DNA of 19,001 nt from Halovenus sp. (GTDB taxonomy: Archaea > Halobacteriota > Halobacteria > Halobacteriales > Haloarculaceae), in assembly GCA_028274925.1 (NCBI GenBank), contig JAQCNR010000387.1, forward strand, positions 1-19,001. The letters are read 5' to 3'. This document shows positions 6,909-14,749 of this stretch, in pieces. The notes under the pieces were generated by a model, which worked only from the letters and a program-made list of their open reading frames with translations, was not told where the DNA came from and ran no database searches. The stretch's first letter is position 1, and every line of letters begins with the position of its first letter. A program made the translations under genes and the position numbers.

Positions 6909-9050
6909 TCAGGCCGCCAGTGGGAGTCGGACAACCAAGGCTGCGCCACCCTCGGCTGATTCTTCGACATCGACGGCTCCACCGTATCCCTCGATAAGCG
7001 TCCGCACGAGATAGAGGCCGATGCCGGTCCCATCGCTGGCCTCGCCCTGCTGTTCTTTCTCGAAAATCGCCTCCCGCTGGTCGTCGTCGATGCCCGGTCC
7101 GTTGTCAGCAACTCGAACCACCGCGTCCTCGCCGTCGATGCTCGCGGAGACGACCGTTCGTGGCTCCGGGCTGTCGTTGTGGACGACGCTGTTTTGTAGA
7201 AGATTGTCGAACACCGAGCCGAGCATATCGTCGGCGCTGACCTCACAACTCGGAATCGTTCCGTCGATTTCGATGGTCGCGTGGTCGTGGCTGTCGGCCG
7301 CCTGCTGGACCTGTGTCCTGAGCGTTGTCGACAGCGAGGTCGGTTCCTGTGTGTCGCCAGACCTGAGCATCACTGTTGCCAGGTCGCGGGCCTCCTCAGT
7401 GAGTGACATCGCGTTCTCGGCACTGGCGACGACACTGTCGGCCGACGAGCGCAACTCCTCGGGAACCTCCGTGGCCAGCAGTTCGCCGTGGGTCTGGATG
7501 ACCTGCAGGTCGTTGCGGATGTCGTGACGGACCATCTGGTTGAGCAGTCGCAGGTCGTCACGCTGGGACTCGAGTCGCTGCTCGTACTGCTTGCGTTCGG
7601 TGACATCTCGGGCCGACCCGACGACCATTTCGACGGTACCCTCGACGATGACCGGCGACAACACCACGTCGAACACCGATTCGTCGCCGCCGGTGGTCAC
7701 GCGGTGTTCGATGCCGACGGTTCGCTCCTGTTCGAGACACTCTCTGGTTCGGTCGAGCAGTACCGAGTCGATTCGGCCGTCGAGTTCCTCGCCCGGAGTG
7801 AGAACCTCCTCGGAGAGCAGTTGTCCTGCGATGGTGTTCGACCGCCCGAAGGTCAGCGTCCCCTCGGGCGTCCGGTCGAACAGAAAGAGGCCATCGCGGA
7901 CGTTCTCGAAGACAGTCTCGAACTCGCGGTTCAACTGCTCGATGCGGTGTTCGCGGGCCTTGCGGTCGGTGATGTCCCGGAAGTAAATCGAGATGCCGCC
8001 GTGCGGTTCGGGATAGGCGTTCACCTCGAACCACGTGTCCATCTCATCGAACCGTTCCTCGAAGGCGATAGGTTCGCGCTCGTCCATCGCCGTCGTGTAC
8101 GCGTCGTAGAACCGCGTGTCGACGGCCGACGGGAAAATGTTCCAGATGGATTTCCCGAGTACTTCTGCGGACTCGATGCCGAGAATCCGCTCGGCCTGGT
8201 CGTTGATTTCGATGAACCGCCAGTTCTCGTTGAGGGCGAGAATCGCGTCGGTCATCCGCTCGACGGTACGCTCGCGGCGCTGCTGTTCGCGCTTCCGGTC
8301 GGAGATGTCGTGGCTATTGACGACGATACCGTCGATGACGCCGCTGTCGAAGTGGTTGGTCGCCGTCACCGACAGCCAGCAGTACTCTCCGTCGGCACGC
8401 TGCATCCGACCCTCGCTCGCGACGGTCCGCCCCGGGTCGGCGATCAGTTCTGCGTAGGTTTCCTCCAGTTCGGGCCGGTCCTCGGGGTGGAACAACGCGA
8501 AGGCATTCTCGCCGATAAGTTCGTCTTGCTCGTACCCGAGCACACGCTCGATTGCTGGACTCTGGTACTGCACGACGCCGGACTCGTCGAGGACGGTGAT
8601 GATATCACTCGACCGCTCCACGAAGGTCTGGTAGCGCTGTAACTCTCGTTCGCGCCGTTGTAACCGCTCGTTTTTCTCGACGAGATTTCTCGTCGTATCG
8701 CGTCGCGTGAGCAGGTTATCCAGCTGCCAGACGACCGTTTCGTAATCCAGCGGTGCCGTAATCACCTCGTCGATGACGCCTGACGCGGACTGTCCCTGAC
8801 CCGGCAGCGCCTGCTCGTCGATTCGCGTCCGCTCGCGGCGAACGAGCACGACCGGACAGAACACGGCTCCTGCCGCGCGCTTCTGTTCGCGCAGTGCCTC
8901 GCGGTGGGCCGGCACGGAGTGGTCGTCGATGAGATAGAGGTCGGCCTGCTCGACGGACTCTCCGGTCCGGACATCGTAGTAATTCTCTAACAGCGCAACG
9001 ACGGCCTCGCGTTCGCCGGCGTTCTCGACGAGGACCTGGACCGTGCTCAT
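6909..9050 (-). CDS. PAS-domain sensor histidine kinase with receiver-like N-terminus
   Basis: The 713-residue protein appears soluble, with no membrane helix. Residues 1-115 look like a receiver-type fold (LYLIDD at 39-44 could place the phospho-acceptor; ending DEVITAPLDYETVVWQLDN). Three PAS/PAC units follow: about 140-255 (RSSDIITVLDESG, ending SHDISDRK), 262-365 (MTDAILALNENW, ending FRDITDRK) and 380-490 (ending ARDVTERK). The kinase core has the H-box MVRHDIRND with phospho-acceptor His509. The ATPase domain has an N-box DNLLQNSVVHND, DNGPGID and GTGIGLYL. The start codon overlaps the stop of the upstream KaiC-like gene by 4 nt (ATGA), so translation is coupled. This suggests a cytoplasmic sensor reporting through or to KaiC. 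No dedicated output regulator is adjacent. Confidence 0.92.
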   Translation of the reverse strand: MSTVQVLVENAGEREAVVALLENYYDVRTGESVEQADLYLIDDHSVPAHREALREQKRAAGAVFCPVVLVRRERTRIDEQALPGQGQSASGVIDEVITAPLDYETVVWQLDNLLTRRDTTRNLVEKNERLQRRERELQRYQTFVERSSDIITVLDESGVVQYQSPAIERVLGYEQDELIGENAFALFHPEDRPELEETYAELIADPGRTVASEGRMQRADGEYCWLSVTATNHFDSGVIDGIVVNSHDISDRKREQQRRERTVERMTDAILALNENWRFIEINDQAERILGIESAEVLGKSIWNIFPSAVDTRFYDAYTTAMDEREPIAFEERFDEMDTWFEVNAYPEPHGGISIYFRDITDRKAREHRIEQLNREFETVFENVRDGLFLFDRTPEGTLTFGRSNTIAGQLLSEEVLTPGEELDGRIDSVLLDRTRECLEQERTVGIEHRVTTGGDESVFDVVLSPVIVEGTVEMVVGSARDVTERKQYEQRLESQRDDLRLLNQMVRHDIRNDLQVIQTHGELLATEVPEELRSSADSVVASAENAMSLTEEARDLATVMLRSGDTQEPTSLSTTLRTQVQQAADSHDHATIEIDGTIPSCEVSADDMLGSVFDNLLQNSVVHNDSPEPRTVVSASIDGEDAVVRVADNGPGIDDDQREAIFEKEQQGEASDGTGIGLYLVRTLIEGYGGAVDVEESAEGGAALVVRLPLAA

Positions 9051-10511
9051 CCGTCGTCCTGCCTCTCCAGCCCCTCGCTATAGGTCGGCGAGCCAGTCAG
9101 GAAGTTCTCGACTGCGGTCTCTGGCGCGCGCATCTCGATGCCGTCAGCTCCGAAACTGTACGGTCGAACCGTCTCCTCGTGGTTGCCGATGCGCTTTTTC
9201 AGGACGCTCGCGATTCGCTCTTTCCGACCATCCCGCTCGATGTAATTTAACACGACGATGTTGTCGGCGAGGTAGCTGAAGTTCTCGTCTGTCGGGTCTG
9301 TCGCGCCGTCGGCCTGGTCGCTCTGGTCGAGGAGAACGACCGTTACGTTCCGGGCGATGAGATACCGACACAGTGCGTGGAGTGAGCGGACAACGTCGCC
9401 CTCGGCACCGTGCAGAGAGAGCTGATAGCCGTCGGTCCCGTCGAGGACGACGAGGTCGGTGTCTCGGCTGTCGACATCCTCTCGCACCTGTTGTGCGAAC
9501 TCCTCGGGCGAGAGCGCCAGCGGTTCGATATCTTCGAGATGGAGATTGTCGCCCGCCGCAGAGAGGTCGATACCCAGCGCCTCCGACCGGTGCCGAACCG
9601 TCGCGACAGACTCCTCGAACTGGTACATGCTCGCGGTGTGGCCGGTCCCTGTGACCGCTTCGAGCAGTTTCGTCGCGAGCGTCGCCTTCCCGACGCCCGT
9701 CGGCCCGCTGAACACTGTCACTGTCCCGCGCTCGACGCCGCCGCGCATCAGTGCGTCGAACTCCTCGATGCCCGTCGAGAACTGCTCGGGTTCGACTGTC
9801 GCGCCGCCGGCGTCGGGCGTGAGCGCGGGATACACTTCCAGTCCTTGTTCGCGGATTTCGAGGCCGTGGCTGCCCGACTCCTGGCCGACGCCGCGGTGTT
9901 TCTCGACGGTGATTCGCCGCCCCGTCGTGTTTCGTTCGAGACGGACGACACCGTCGCTGAGCGAGCGAATTGTCGAGTCGGTGCTCGTCCCCGGTGTCTG
10001 TGTCGAGAAGACGGTGATACCCTGTTCCCTGCAGGAAGCGCATAAACGAAACCAGTCGCTTGCGGTACTGGTGCTCGTTCGGTTCGATTGCCTGCAACTG
10101 CGTAATCGGGTCGAACAGGATGCGGTCCGGGTCTAACTCGTCGATAGTCTCTCGAATGCGCTCGATGATGCGCTCGCTTTCGATATCTCGCGGGTCGACG
10201 AGTTCGTACGAGCGGCTTTCTGTAAAAAAGTCCGAGTCCGGGCCGAGGTCCAGAAACGTCGCTTCGGAGAGGTCGATACCGACCGCTGCGCCGTTAACGA
10301 GGATATCCTCTTTCGATTCCTCACCGTGGATGAACAGCACGTCCTCGCCGTTGTCGATGCCTTCTTCGAGAAACGACATCCCCAGTAGCGTCTTGCCAGT
10401 TCCGGGCTCGCCGAGGACGAGATACATTCGGCCCTGGACGAACCCACCACGAAAGAGCGTGTCCAAGCCAGGGACACCGCTCGACATTCGGGGTAAGCTC
10501 CGCGTAGTCAT
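9047..10511 (-). pseudogene. Two-domain KaiC-like RecA-fold ATPase, split by a one-base frameshift
   Basis: Two frames on the minus strand together make one KaiC-like protein. From ATG 10511 the first domain reads MSSGVPGLDTLFRGG, Walker A GEPGTGKT (34-41) and FIHGEES, down to VSFMRFLQ. It then turns to nonsense (basic, Arg-rich). In the other frame the protein continues perfectly: EQGITVFSTQTPG, LSDGVVRLERN, EKHRGVGQESGSHG, EIREQGLEVYPAL. The second domain then shows Walker A-like GPTGVGKA, QFEES, VVLDGTDGY and LKKRIGNHEE. Removing one G from the GGG at 10027-10029 restores a 487-residue reading, the normal two-domain length. The GTG at 9835 that appears to start the second half is only an internal Val codon. 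It could be a real inactivating or phase-varying indel, or a sequence error. Domain 2 also has Ala instead of Thr/Ser at the end of Walker A. Confidence 0.9.
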
Positions 10512-10534
10512 TATCCTAGTCGGACGGACCAGGG

Positions 10535-10541
10535 ATAAATA
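10535..10541 (-). promoter_or_regulatory. TATA box of the kaiC-histidine kinase operon
   Basis: The minus strand reads TATTTAT, 24-30 nt before ATG 10511. This supports that start and a leaderless mRNA covering kaiC and the kinase. Confidence 0.6.
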
Positions 10542-10600
10542 CGTTTTTCCTCTGCACTCGTAATCAGCAAGGCTAATTGCCTGCCGTCCAACAGAATGGT

Positions 10601-11497
10601 ATGCTCCGTCTCGCCGTGGCGACCAACGCGGAAACGTACGAGCGGATGCAAAAGCCGCTTCGAGAGCGGGGAATCGACCCCGTACACATTGAGACAGCCG
10701 AACGGTCAGTCTCGCTCGGGTCGGGAGCGTCGGCCTACCAGCCGGGCGACGCCGAGGACCCGTTCGATGTCGGCTTCGTCTTCCCGTCCCGGATTGCCGA
10801 GGGTGGTGTGGCAAGTGGCTTGCTCGACATCCCGTGGGTGAACGGCCGCGAGGAGATTCTCCGCTCGCGATTCAAAGGCGAAACGCTGGCGCGACTCTCG
10901 ACTGCCGACGTTCCAGTCCCGGAGTCAGTTGTCGTCTCTGACCCAACTAACGAATCGACGCTACAGGCTGCCTTCGAGCAGTTCGACCCGCCGGTCGTAA
11001 TCAAACCAAACTCGACGACCCGTGGAATCGGCGTTGCAAAGGCGCACGACCTCGATTCCTTCCTGGGCATCTGTGATTATCTCGACTTAGTCCACGACTA
11101 CAAGGCGACTGGCGACCAGTCCTTTCTGGTTCAGGAGTATCTGCCTGACGCGCGAGACTACCGCGTAATGCTCGTCGACGGTGAGGTTGTCGGGGCAGTC
11201 GAACGCCGTCTCCCCAGCGAAGCACTGGACTCCGGACAGTGGAAACACAACGTCCACCGTGGCGCAGCGGCAACTGGTGTGACGTTGGAACCGCCACTGC
11301 GTGACCTTGCCGAACAGGCAGCCGAGGCGCTGGACATCCCGTGGCTCGGTGTCGACCTGCTCGTTACCGATGACAGGGCAGTGGTCAACGAGACGAACGC
11401 GCGGCCGACAATCGACGCCGCCACGAAGTACGAGGACGGCTTCTGGGACGACGTGGCTGCACTCGTCCGTCAGAAGTCACGGTCGACGCGAGACTGA
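10601..11497 (+). CDS. RimK-like ATP-grasp ligase
   Basis: The 298-residue protein has the RimK/ATP-grasp layout. There is an N-terminal pre-ATP-grasp domain (LRLAVATNAETYERMQ), and residues 92-110 include FKGETLARLSTADVPVPES. The ATP-binding core follows: VVIKPNSTTRGIGV (132-145, Lys135), FLVQEYLPDARDYRVMLVDG (175-194), the WKHNVHRGAAATG loop, GVDLL (250-254) and the metal-binding end VNETNARPTID (Glu264, Asn266). Such enzymes join a carboxylate to an amine by an acyl-phosphate. Relatives modify ribosomal protein S6, cofactors or the LysW carrier, but the substrate here is unknown. ATG 10601 is chosen over the upstream TTG at 10577 because MLRLAV begins strand 1. It is divergent from kaiC (90 nt) and 35 nt before radB on the same strand. 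Confidence 0.87.
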   Translation: MLRLAVATNAETYERMQKPLRERGIDPVHIETAERSVSLGSGASAYQPGDAEDPFDVGFVFPSRIAEGGVASGLLDIPWVNGREEILRSRFKGETLARLSTADVPVPESVVVSDPTNESTLQAAFEQFDPPVVIKPNSTTRGIGVAKAHDLDSFLGICDYLDLVHDYKATGDQSFLVQEYLPDARDYRVMLVDGEVVGAVERRLPSEALDSGQWKHNVHRGAAATGVTLEPPLRDLAEQAAEALDIPWLGVDLLVTDDRAVVNETNARPTIDAATKYEDGFWDDVAALVRQKSRSTRD

Positions 11498-11500
11498 TCC

Positions 11501-11507
11501 TTATATG
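11501..11507 (+). promoter_or_regulatory. TATA box of radB
   Basis: TTATATG lies 26-32 nt before the GTG start at 11533. It fits a leaderless promoter and supports the GTG start. Confidence 0.5.
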
Positions 11508-11532
11508 ATGGTGGGTCACACAAATTCAGGTA

Positions 11533-12216
11533 GTGACAGACTCGATTTCGACCGGATGCGAGCCGATTGACGACCTGCTCGGCGGCGGCTTCGAGCGGTC
11601 CGCAGTGACACAAATCTACGGCGCGCCGGCAGCAGGCAAGAGTAATCTCGTGCTCTCTGCGGCCGTCGAGGTCGCCGCGGCCGGCGGCTCGGCACTCTAC
11701 ATCGATACCGAAGGGATGCCGGTCGAGCGTCTCAAACAACTCGCCGAACCATACGAGGAAGACGTCGAGACAATTGCCTCCCGAATCATCATCACTGAGG
11801 CTGTCAATTTCGCCGAACAGCAGGAGGCAGTGCAGGACGCCGCAGAGTTTGCAGAGCAAGTTGATTTCATCGCGCTGGACAGCGCGACTGGATTCTACCG
11901 ACTAGAGCGGACCGAGCAGGACGAGGGCGACGCGCTGCGGGCCGTTGGCCGCCAGATTACACATCTGCTCTCGCTGGCGCGCAAACACGACCTTGCGGTG
12001 GCGTTCACCAATCAGGTCTACACGAACCCAGACGACGACTCGACGAGTGGGCTCGGCGGCCACACGCTCGACCACTGGTCGGCGATGATTCTCCGACTCG
12101 ACCGCTTCCGTGGTGGCAACCGCCGGGCGACACTGGAGAAACACCACAGCAAGGAGGCTGGCGGGACTGCGCAGTTCCGGATTACCGACAGCGGGCTGGT
12201 CGGCGCGAACCGGTGA
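11533..12216 (+). CDS. radB: DNA repair and recombination protein RadB
   Basis: The 227-residue protein is a RecA-fold ATPase core lacking the N-terminal helix-hairpin-helix domain of RadA, which is the hallmark of RadB. Visible motifs are STGCEPIDDLLGGGFE, Walker A GAPAAGKS (30-37), ALYIDTEG, Walker B VDFIALDS (110-117), AFTNQVY and GGHTLDHWSAMILRL. RadB is a euryarchaeal RadA paralogue thought to help RadA-mediated strand exchange. The start is GTG 11533, since no upstream in-frame ATG gives a better N-terminus. It follows the ATP-grasp gene by 35 nt but has its own TATA-like box, so it may be transcribed both ways. Confidence 0.95.
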   Translation: MTDSISTGCEPIDDLLGGGFERSAVTQIYGAPAAGKSNLVLSAAVEVAAAGGSALYIDTEGMPVERLKQLAEPYEEDVETIASRIIITEAVNFAEQQEAVQDAAEFAEQVDFIALDSATGFYRLERTEQDEGDALRAVGRQITHLLSLARKHDLAVAFTNQVYTNPDDDSTSGLGGHTLDHWSAMILRLDRFRGGNRRATLEKHHSKEAGGTAQFRITDSGLVGANR

Positions 12217-12266
12217 CCGGCGGCCAGCAGATAACCTGAAGAGGCGACAGTGTGAAGGGGCGGCTA

Positions 12267-13046
12267 ATGGACGAACTCGAGGGAGCGACAGCATTCGTTA
12301 CGGGAGCGAGCCAGGGTATCGGCGAGGAAATTGCGGTCACACTTGCCGACTACGGCGTCAACGTCGCGCTGGCGGCGCGTTCGGATGGTATCTACGAGAC
12401 AGCCGACAGAATCGAGGCGCCAGAGCAGACCCTCGCTGTCGAGACGGACGTGACTGACGAGGCTGCTGTCGAAGCCTCGATTGCCGAGACTGTCGAGACG
12501 TTCGGCGGAGTGGACATTCTCGTCAACAACGCAGGTATCGAAGGACCGACCGCGCCGGTCGGCGAAATCGATGTCGAGGAATTCACACAGATGACGGACG
12601 TGAAAGTGACTGGGCCGTTTCTCTGTCTCAAACACGCCGTTTCCCACCTGCGTGAGAGCGACCGCGGAACGGTCGTCAATATCTCCTCGATCGGCGGAAA
12701 ACGTCCCTACCCCAACCGGACGCCGTACGCGGCGGCAAACATGGCGATGATTGGAATGAGTCGAACGTGGGCACACGAACTCGGTGACGACGAGATTACG
12801 GTCAATACGGTCTGTCCCGGCCCGGTCGAAGGGCCACGGATCGACCGCGTCATCGAAGCACAGGCCAAGGAGCGTGACCTCCCGCCCGAAACCGTCCGTG
12901 AGGAGGAGTTTTTCTCCGACCTCGCGCTCTCGGAGTTCATCGACCCAGACAGTATTGCCGAGATGATCGCCTATCTTGCCAGTGACGCAGGCCGACAGAT
13001 TACCGCACAGGATATCAACGTCGACGCCGGGATGACGTGGTACTGA
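12267..13046 (+). CDS. Short-chain dehydrogenase/reductase with altered catalytic tetrad
   Basis: The 259-residue protein is a classical-length SDR. The cofactor site TGASQGIG (12-19), the NNAG motif (87-90), ISS with Ser141, and CPGPVEGPRI after the active site are all present. The catalytic region is unusual. The canonical YxxxK reads YAAAN (Tyr154, Asn158; codon AAC at 12738-12740), while the upstream position that is normally Asn in VNxxG is Lys113 (VKVTG). Spacing matches the standard Asn-Ser-Tyr-Lys tetrad, so Asn and Lys appear exchanged. An Arg after the nucleotide-binding strand (AARSD) would favour NADP(H). ATG 12267 is preferred to GTG 12252 because the protein naturally begins DELEGATAFVTG. 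It follows radB by 50 nt. The substrate is unknown. Confidence 0.88.
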   Translation: MDELEGATAFVTGASQGIGEEIAVTLADYGVNVALAARSDGIYETADRIEAPEQTLAVETDVTDEAAVEASIAETVETFGGVDILVNNAGIEGPTAPVGEIDVEEFTQMTDVKVTGPFLCLKHAVSHLRESDRGTVVNISSIGGKRPYPNRTPYAAANMAMIGMSRTWAHELGDDEITVNTVCPGPVEGPRIDRVIEAQAKERDLPPETVREEEFFSDLALSEFIDPDSIAEMIAYLASDAGRQITAQDINVDAGMTWY

Positions 13047-13068
13047 ACGGGTGAGAGAAGATAGCACG

Positions 13069-13077
13069 ATTCATAAC
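13069..13077 (+). promoter_or_regulatory. TATA-like box for the zinc-finger/cutA pair
   Basis: ATTCATAAC lies 23-31 nt before ATG 13100, as expected for a leaderless haloarchaeal transcript. It supports the reality of the small gene that follows. Confidence 0.45.
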
Positions 13078-13099
13078 CCTCCGTCTCCTCCGGTCGAGT

Positions 13100-13279
13100 A
13101 TGAGTGTTATTCAGCCCCCGACGGACCGAAGATGTGAACGGTGCGGACGTGTCGAGCGGTGGGACGACCAGCAACAAACCTTCGTCGCCGCCGACCAGAA
13201 CGAACCGGGACGCCCGCATTGCCTGCACGAATGGGATATCAACGGCCAGTACAAGCCACTCCATGAACCTGAATCCTGA
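13100..13279 (+). CDS. 59-residue zinc-finger-type protein
   Basis: This short gene runs from ATG 13100 to TGA 13277-13279 and encodes 59 residues. It contains a CERCG knuckle (Cys12, Cys15), then RPHCLHEWDINGQYKP with His40, Cys41 and His43 as candidate further zinc ligands. A treble-clef or zinc-ribbon-like fold is plausible. The HEWDING segment looks like a conserved signature rather than random sequence. The stop is one base before the ATG of cutA, so the two are surely cotranscribed and probably translationally coupled. A promoter-like box sits at the right distance upstream. The function is unknown: it could be a metal-responsive or nucleic-acid-binding small protein. Pairing with a metal-tolerance gene may be meaningful or accidental. 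Confidence 0.75.
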   Translation: MSVIQPPTDRRCERCGRVERWDDQQQTFVAADQNEPGRPHCLHEWDINGQYKPLHEPES

Positions 13280-13280
13280 G

Positions 13281-13583
13281 ATGCCAACGGTGTATATCAC
13301 CGCGCCGCCTGACGCCGCCGAGGATATCGCCCGCCACCTTGTCGAAGAGAACCTGGCTGCCTGCGTGAATATTCTCGACTGTCAGTCTGTCTATCGCTGG
13401 GATGGCGAGATTCACGACGACGAGGAACGCCTCCTGCTAGCGAAAACGAGAGACGACCAGTACGACTCACTGAAAGAACGGGTCGTCGAACTACATCCAT
13501 ACGAGGTGCCCTGCATCGAACGCTTCGAGGAGACGGACCTGCTCGATTCGTTCGCCGAGTGGCGCGAGGACGCGACGCAGTAG
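13281..13583 (+). CDS. cutA: CutA-type divalent-cation tolerance protein
   Basis: The 100-residue protein matches the full length of CutA1. It begins MPTVYITAPP and has DIARHLVEENLAACVNI, SVYRWDGEIHDDEE, LLLAKTRDDQY, VVELHPYEVPCIE and a C-terminal helix (LLDSFAEWRED). CutA forms a ferredoxin-like trimer linked to tolerance of copper and other divalent metals, but its biochemical role is not firmly known. The start is ATG 13281; the frame stays open further upstream, but that part overlaps the zinc-finger gene in another phase and lacks CutA features. It converges on the membrane-protein gene at 13594 with 10 nt between stops. Confidence 0.95.
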   Translation: MPTVYITAPPDAAEDIARHLVEENLAACVNILDCQSVYRWDGEIHDDEERLLLAKTRDDQYDSLKERVVELHPYEVPCIERFEETDLLDSFAEWREDATQ

Positions 13584-13593
13584 GGTGCCGAGT

Positions 13594-14646
13594 TCAGAGG
13601 TACGGTACCGCAGACGCGTCGAAGACTCCCGCGAAGACAAGTAGTGCGACGAGTAGACTCGCCACGAGCAAGGCACCGAACCCGGGGTCGACGTGTGTGT
13701 CACCGTGGGCGTACACCACTCGCTGGACGAGTTCGCCGAGAATCGCACCACCGACCCCGAAGGCTGTTCCGACCAGCAACCCGACCGGGAGCGTTCCACC
13801 CACGGCGAGCGCGCCGATGGCTGCCGGCAGCGCAATGTGGTGGGTGACCGGAACCGGGTACTCACTGACTCTGATGCCAGCAACCACGCCGAACAGGCTG
13901 GCGAGTGCGAGTCCAAACGGTAGCAACACACTCTCGGAAGCGAGCGCGATTGCCGCTGCGAGGACTCCGCCACCGACGCCCACTCCGAGGACGACGAGCG
14001 GTTCGTAGTAGCTGGGTTGCCACGGTTCGACCACGTGGCGGCCCGCGATTCCCTCGCTTGTCTCGTGGCCGCCGTCGCCCCAGTACGCTCCCGCCCCGAA
14101 CGGCGACATATCGAGAATTTTTGTGCCATCGAAACGACCGAGTACCGGGTAACCAACAGTCAGGCGGGCAAGCAGTCCCGACCCGACCACAGCGAAGGCA
14201 ATCGCATCCACCGGCAGGAGACTGCCAACGGCGGCCAGTACGACTCCAAGTAGTCCGAAGACGCCCCCGACAGCGAGTGCTTTTGGTCGGTCGTACAGCG
14301 GTTGTCGAATCTGTTTTGCCGGATGGTACCGGAATTCTGTGTCGACTGTTCCCTTCCGACCCGCGTAGGCCGCCGCGCCGACGCCGCCAGCGAAGGCAAC
14401 GTGTGGGCCCAGCAGTGGCCCCAGGCCAAGCGCCGAGAGCGGCCCCGCAGTCAGTGGCGCAGCGTCGACGCCCAGCGTCGCAACCAGCCCAACCGCACGG
14501 CCGTCGATGAGCAGTTGTGCGAGTTCCCCGACAACGATAGCGAGGCCGGACAGCGCGAGTGCGGCGAGCGCACCAACCGCGGCCCCGAAGATACCGCCGA
14601 CGAACCCGGCCAGCAAGACGAGTACCGTCCCGACGGCCAGTATCAT
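13594..14646 (-). CDS. Large glycine/alanine-rich membrane protein
   Basis: The 350-residue protein has roughly eight to ten hydrophobic helices rich in Gly, Ala, Val and Leu. The first is AVGTVLVLLAGFVGGIF, and further clusters include GGVFGLLGVVLAAVGSL and ALAVGGTLPVGLLVGT. Two polar segments interrupt them. One, about residues 95-120, contains YAGRKGTVDTEFRYHPAKQ. The other, about residues 170-215, contains FDGTKILDMSPFGAGAYWGD and VEPWQPSYYEP. The aromatic-rich second loop may be an extramembrane active or binding segment. I do not recognise the family or any transporter signature. There is no obvious TATA box close to ATG 14646. It lies about 100 nt downstream of the PAC2 gene on the same strand and may be read from that promoter. 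Confidence 0.8.
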   Translation of the reverse strand: MILAVGTVLVLLAGFVGGIFGAAVGALAALALSGLAIVVGELAQLLIDGRAVGLVATLGVDAAPLTAGPLSALGLGPLLGPHVAFAGGVGAAAYAGRKGTVDTEFRYHPAKQIRQPLYDRPKALAVGGVFGLLGVVLAAVGSLLPVDAIAFAVVGSGLLARLTVGYPVLGRFDGTKILDMSPFGAGAYWGDGGHETSEGIAGRHVVEPWQPSYYEPLVVLGVGVGGGVLAAAIALASESVLLPFGLALASLFGVVAGIRVSEYPVPVTHHIALPAAIGALAVGGTLPVGLLVGTAFGVGGAILGELVQRVVYAHGDTHVDPGFGALLVASLLVALLVFAGVFDASAVPYL

Positions 14647-14749
14647 CGCTGCCCTCCGGCAACCGACAGCACCGGGTCAGCCTCGGCGAAGCAATCCATT
14701 ACCGGCCACTCCGTCCAGGTGGCTCATAGTTGTGACGCTGTTCGCCCGC

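Noticed and set aside
7488..8642. A 384-codon open frame on the plus strand opposite the histidine kinase
   Set aside because: It is a GC-rich antisense shadow of a well-supported kinase gene; its product shows no domain pattern, only reversed codons of the PAS units.
9144..10814. One 556-codon minus-strand frame read as a single protein
   Set aside because: Residues before ATG 10511 are not KaiC-like and cross the divergent ATP-grasp gene; after about 10030 the sequence is out-of-frame nonsense. Only the middle is real.
12264..13067. A 267-codon open frame on the minus strand covering the SDR gene
   Set aside because: The plus strand carries clear SDR motifs over the same bases; the antisense product is Arg/Asp-rich with no motif.
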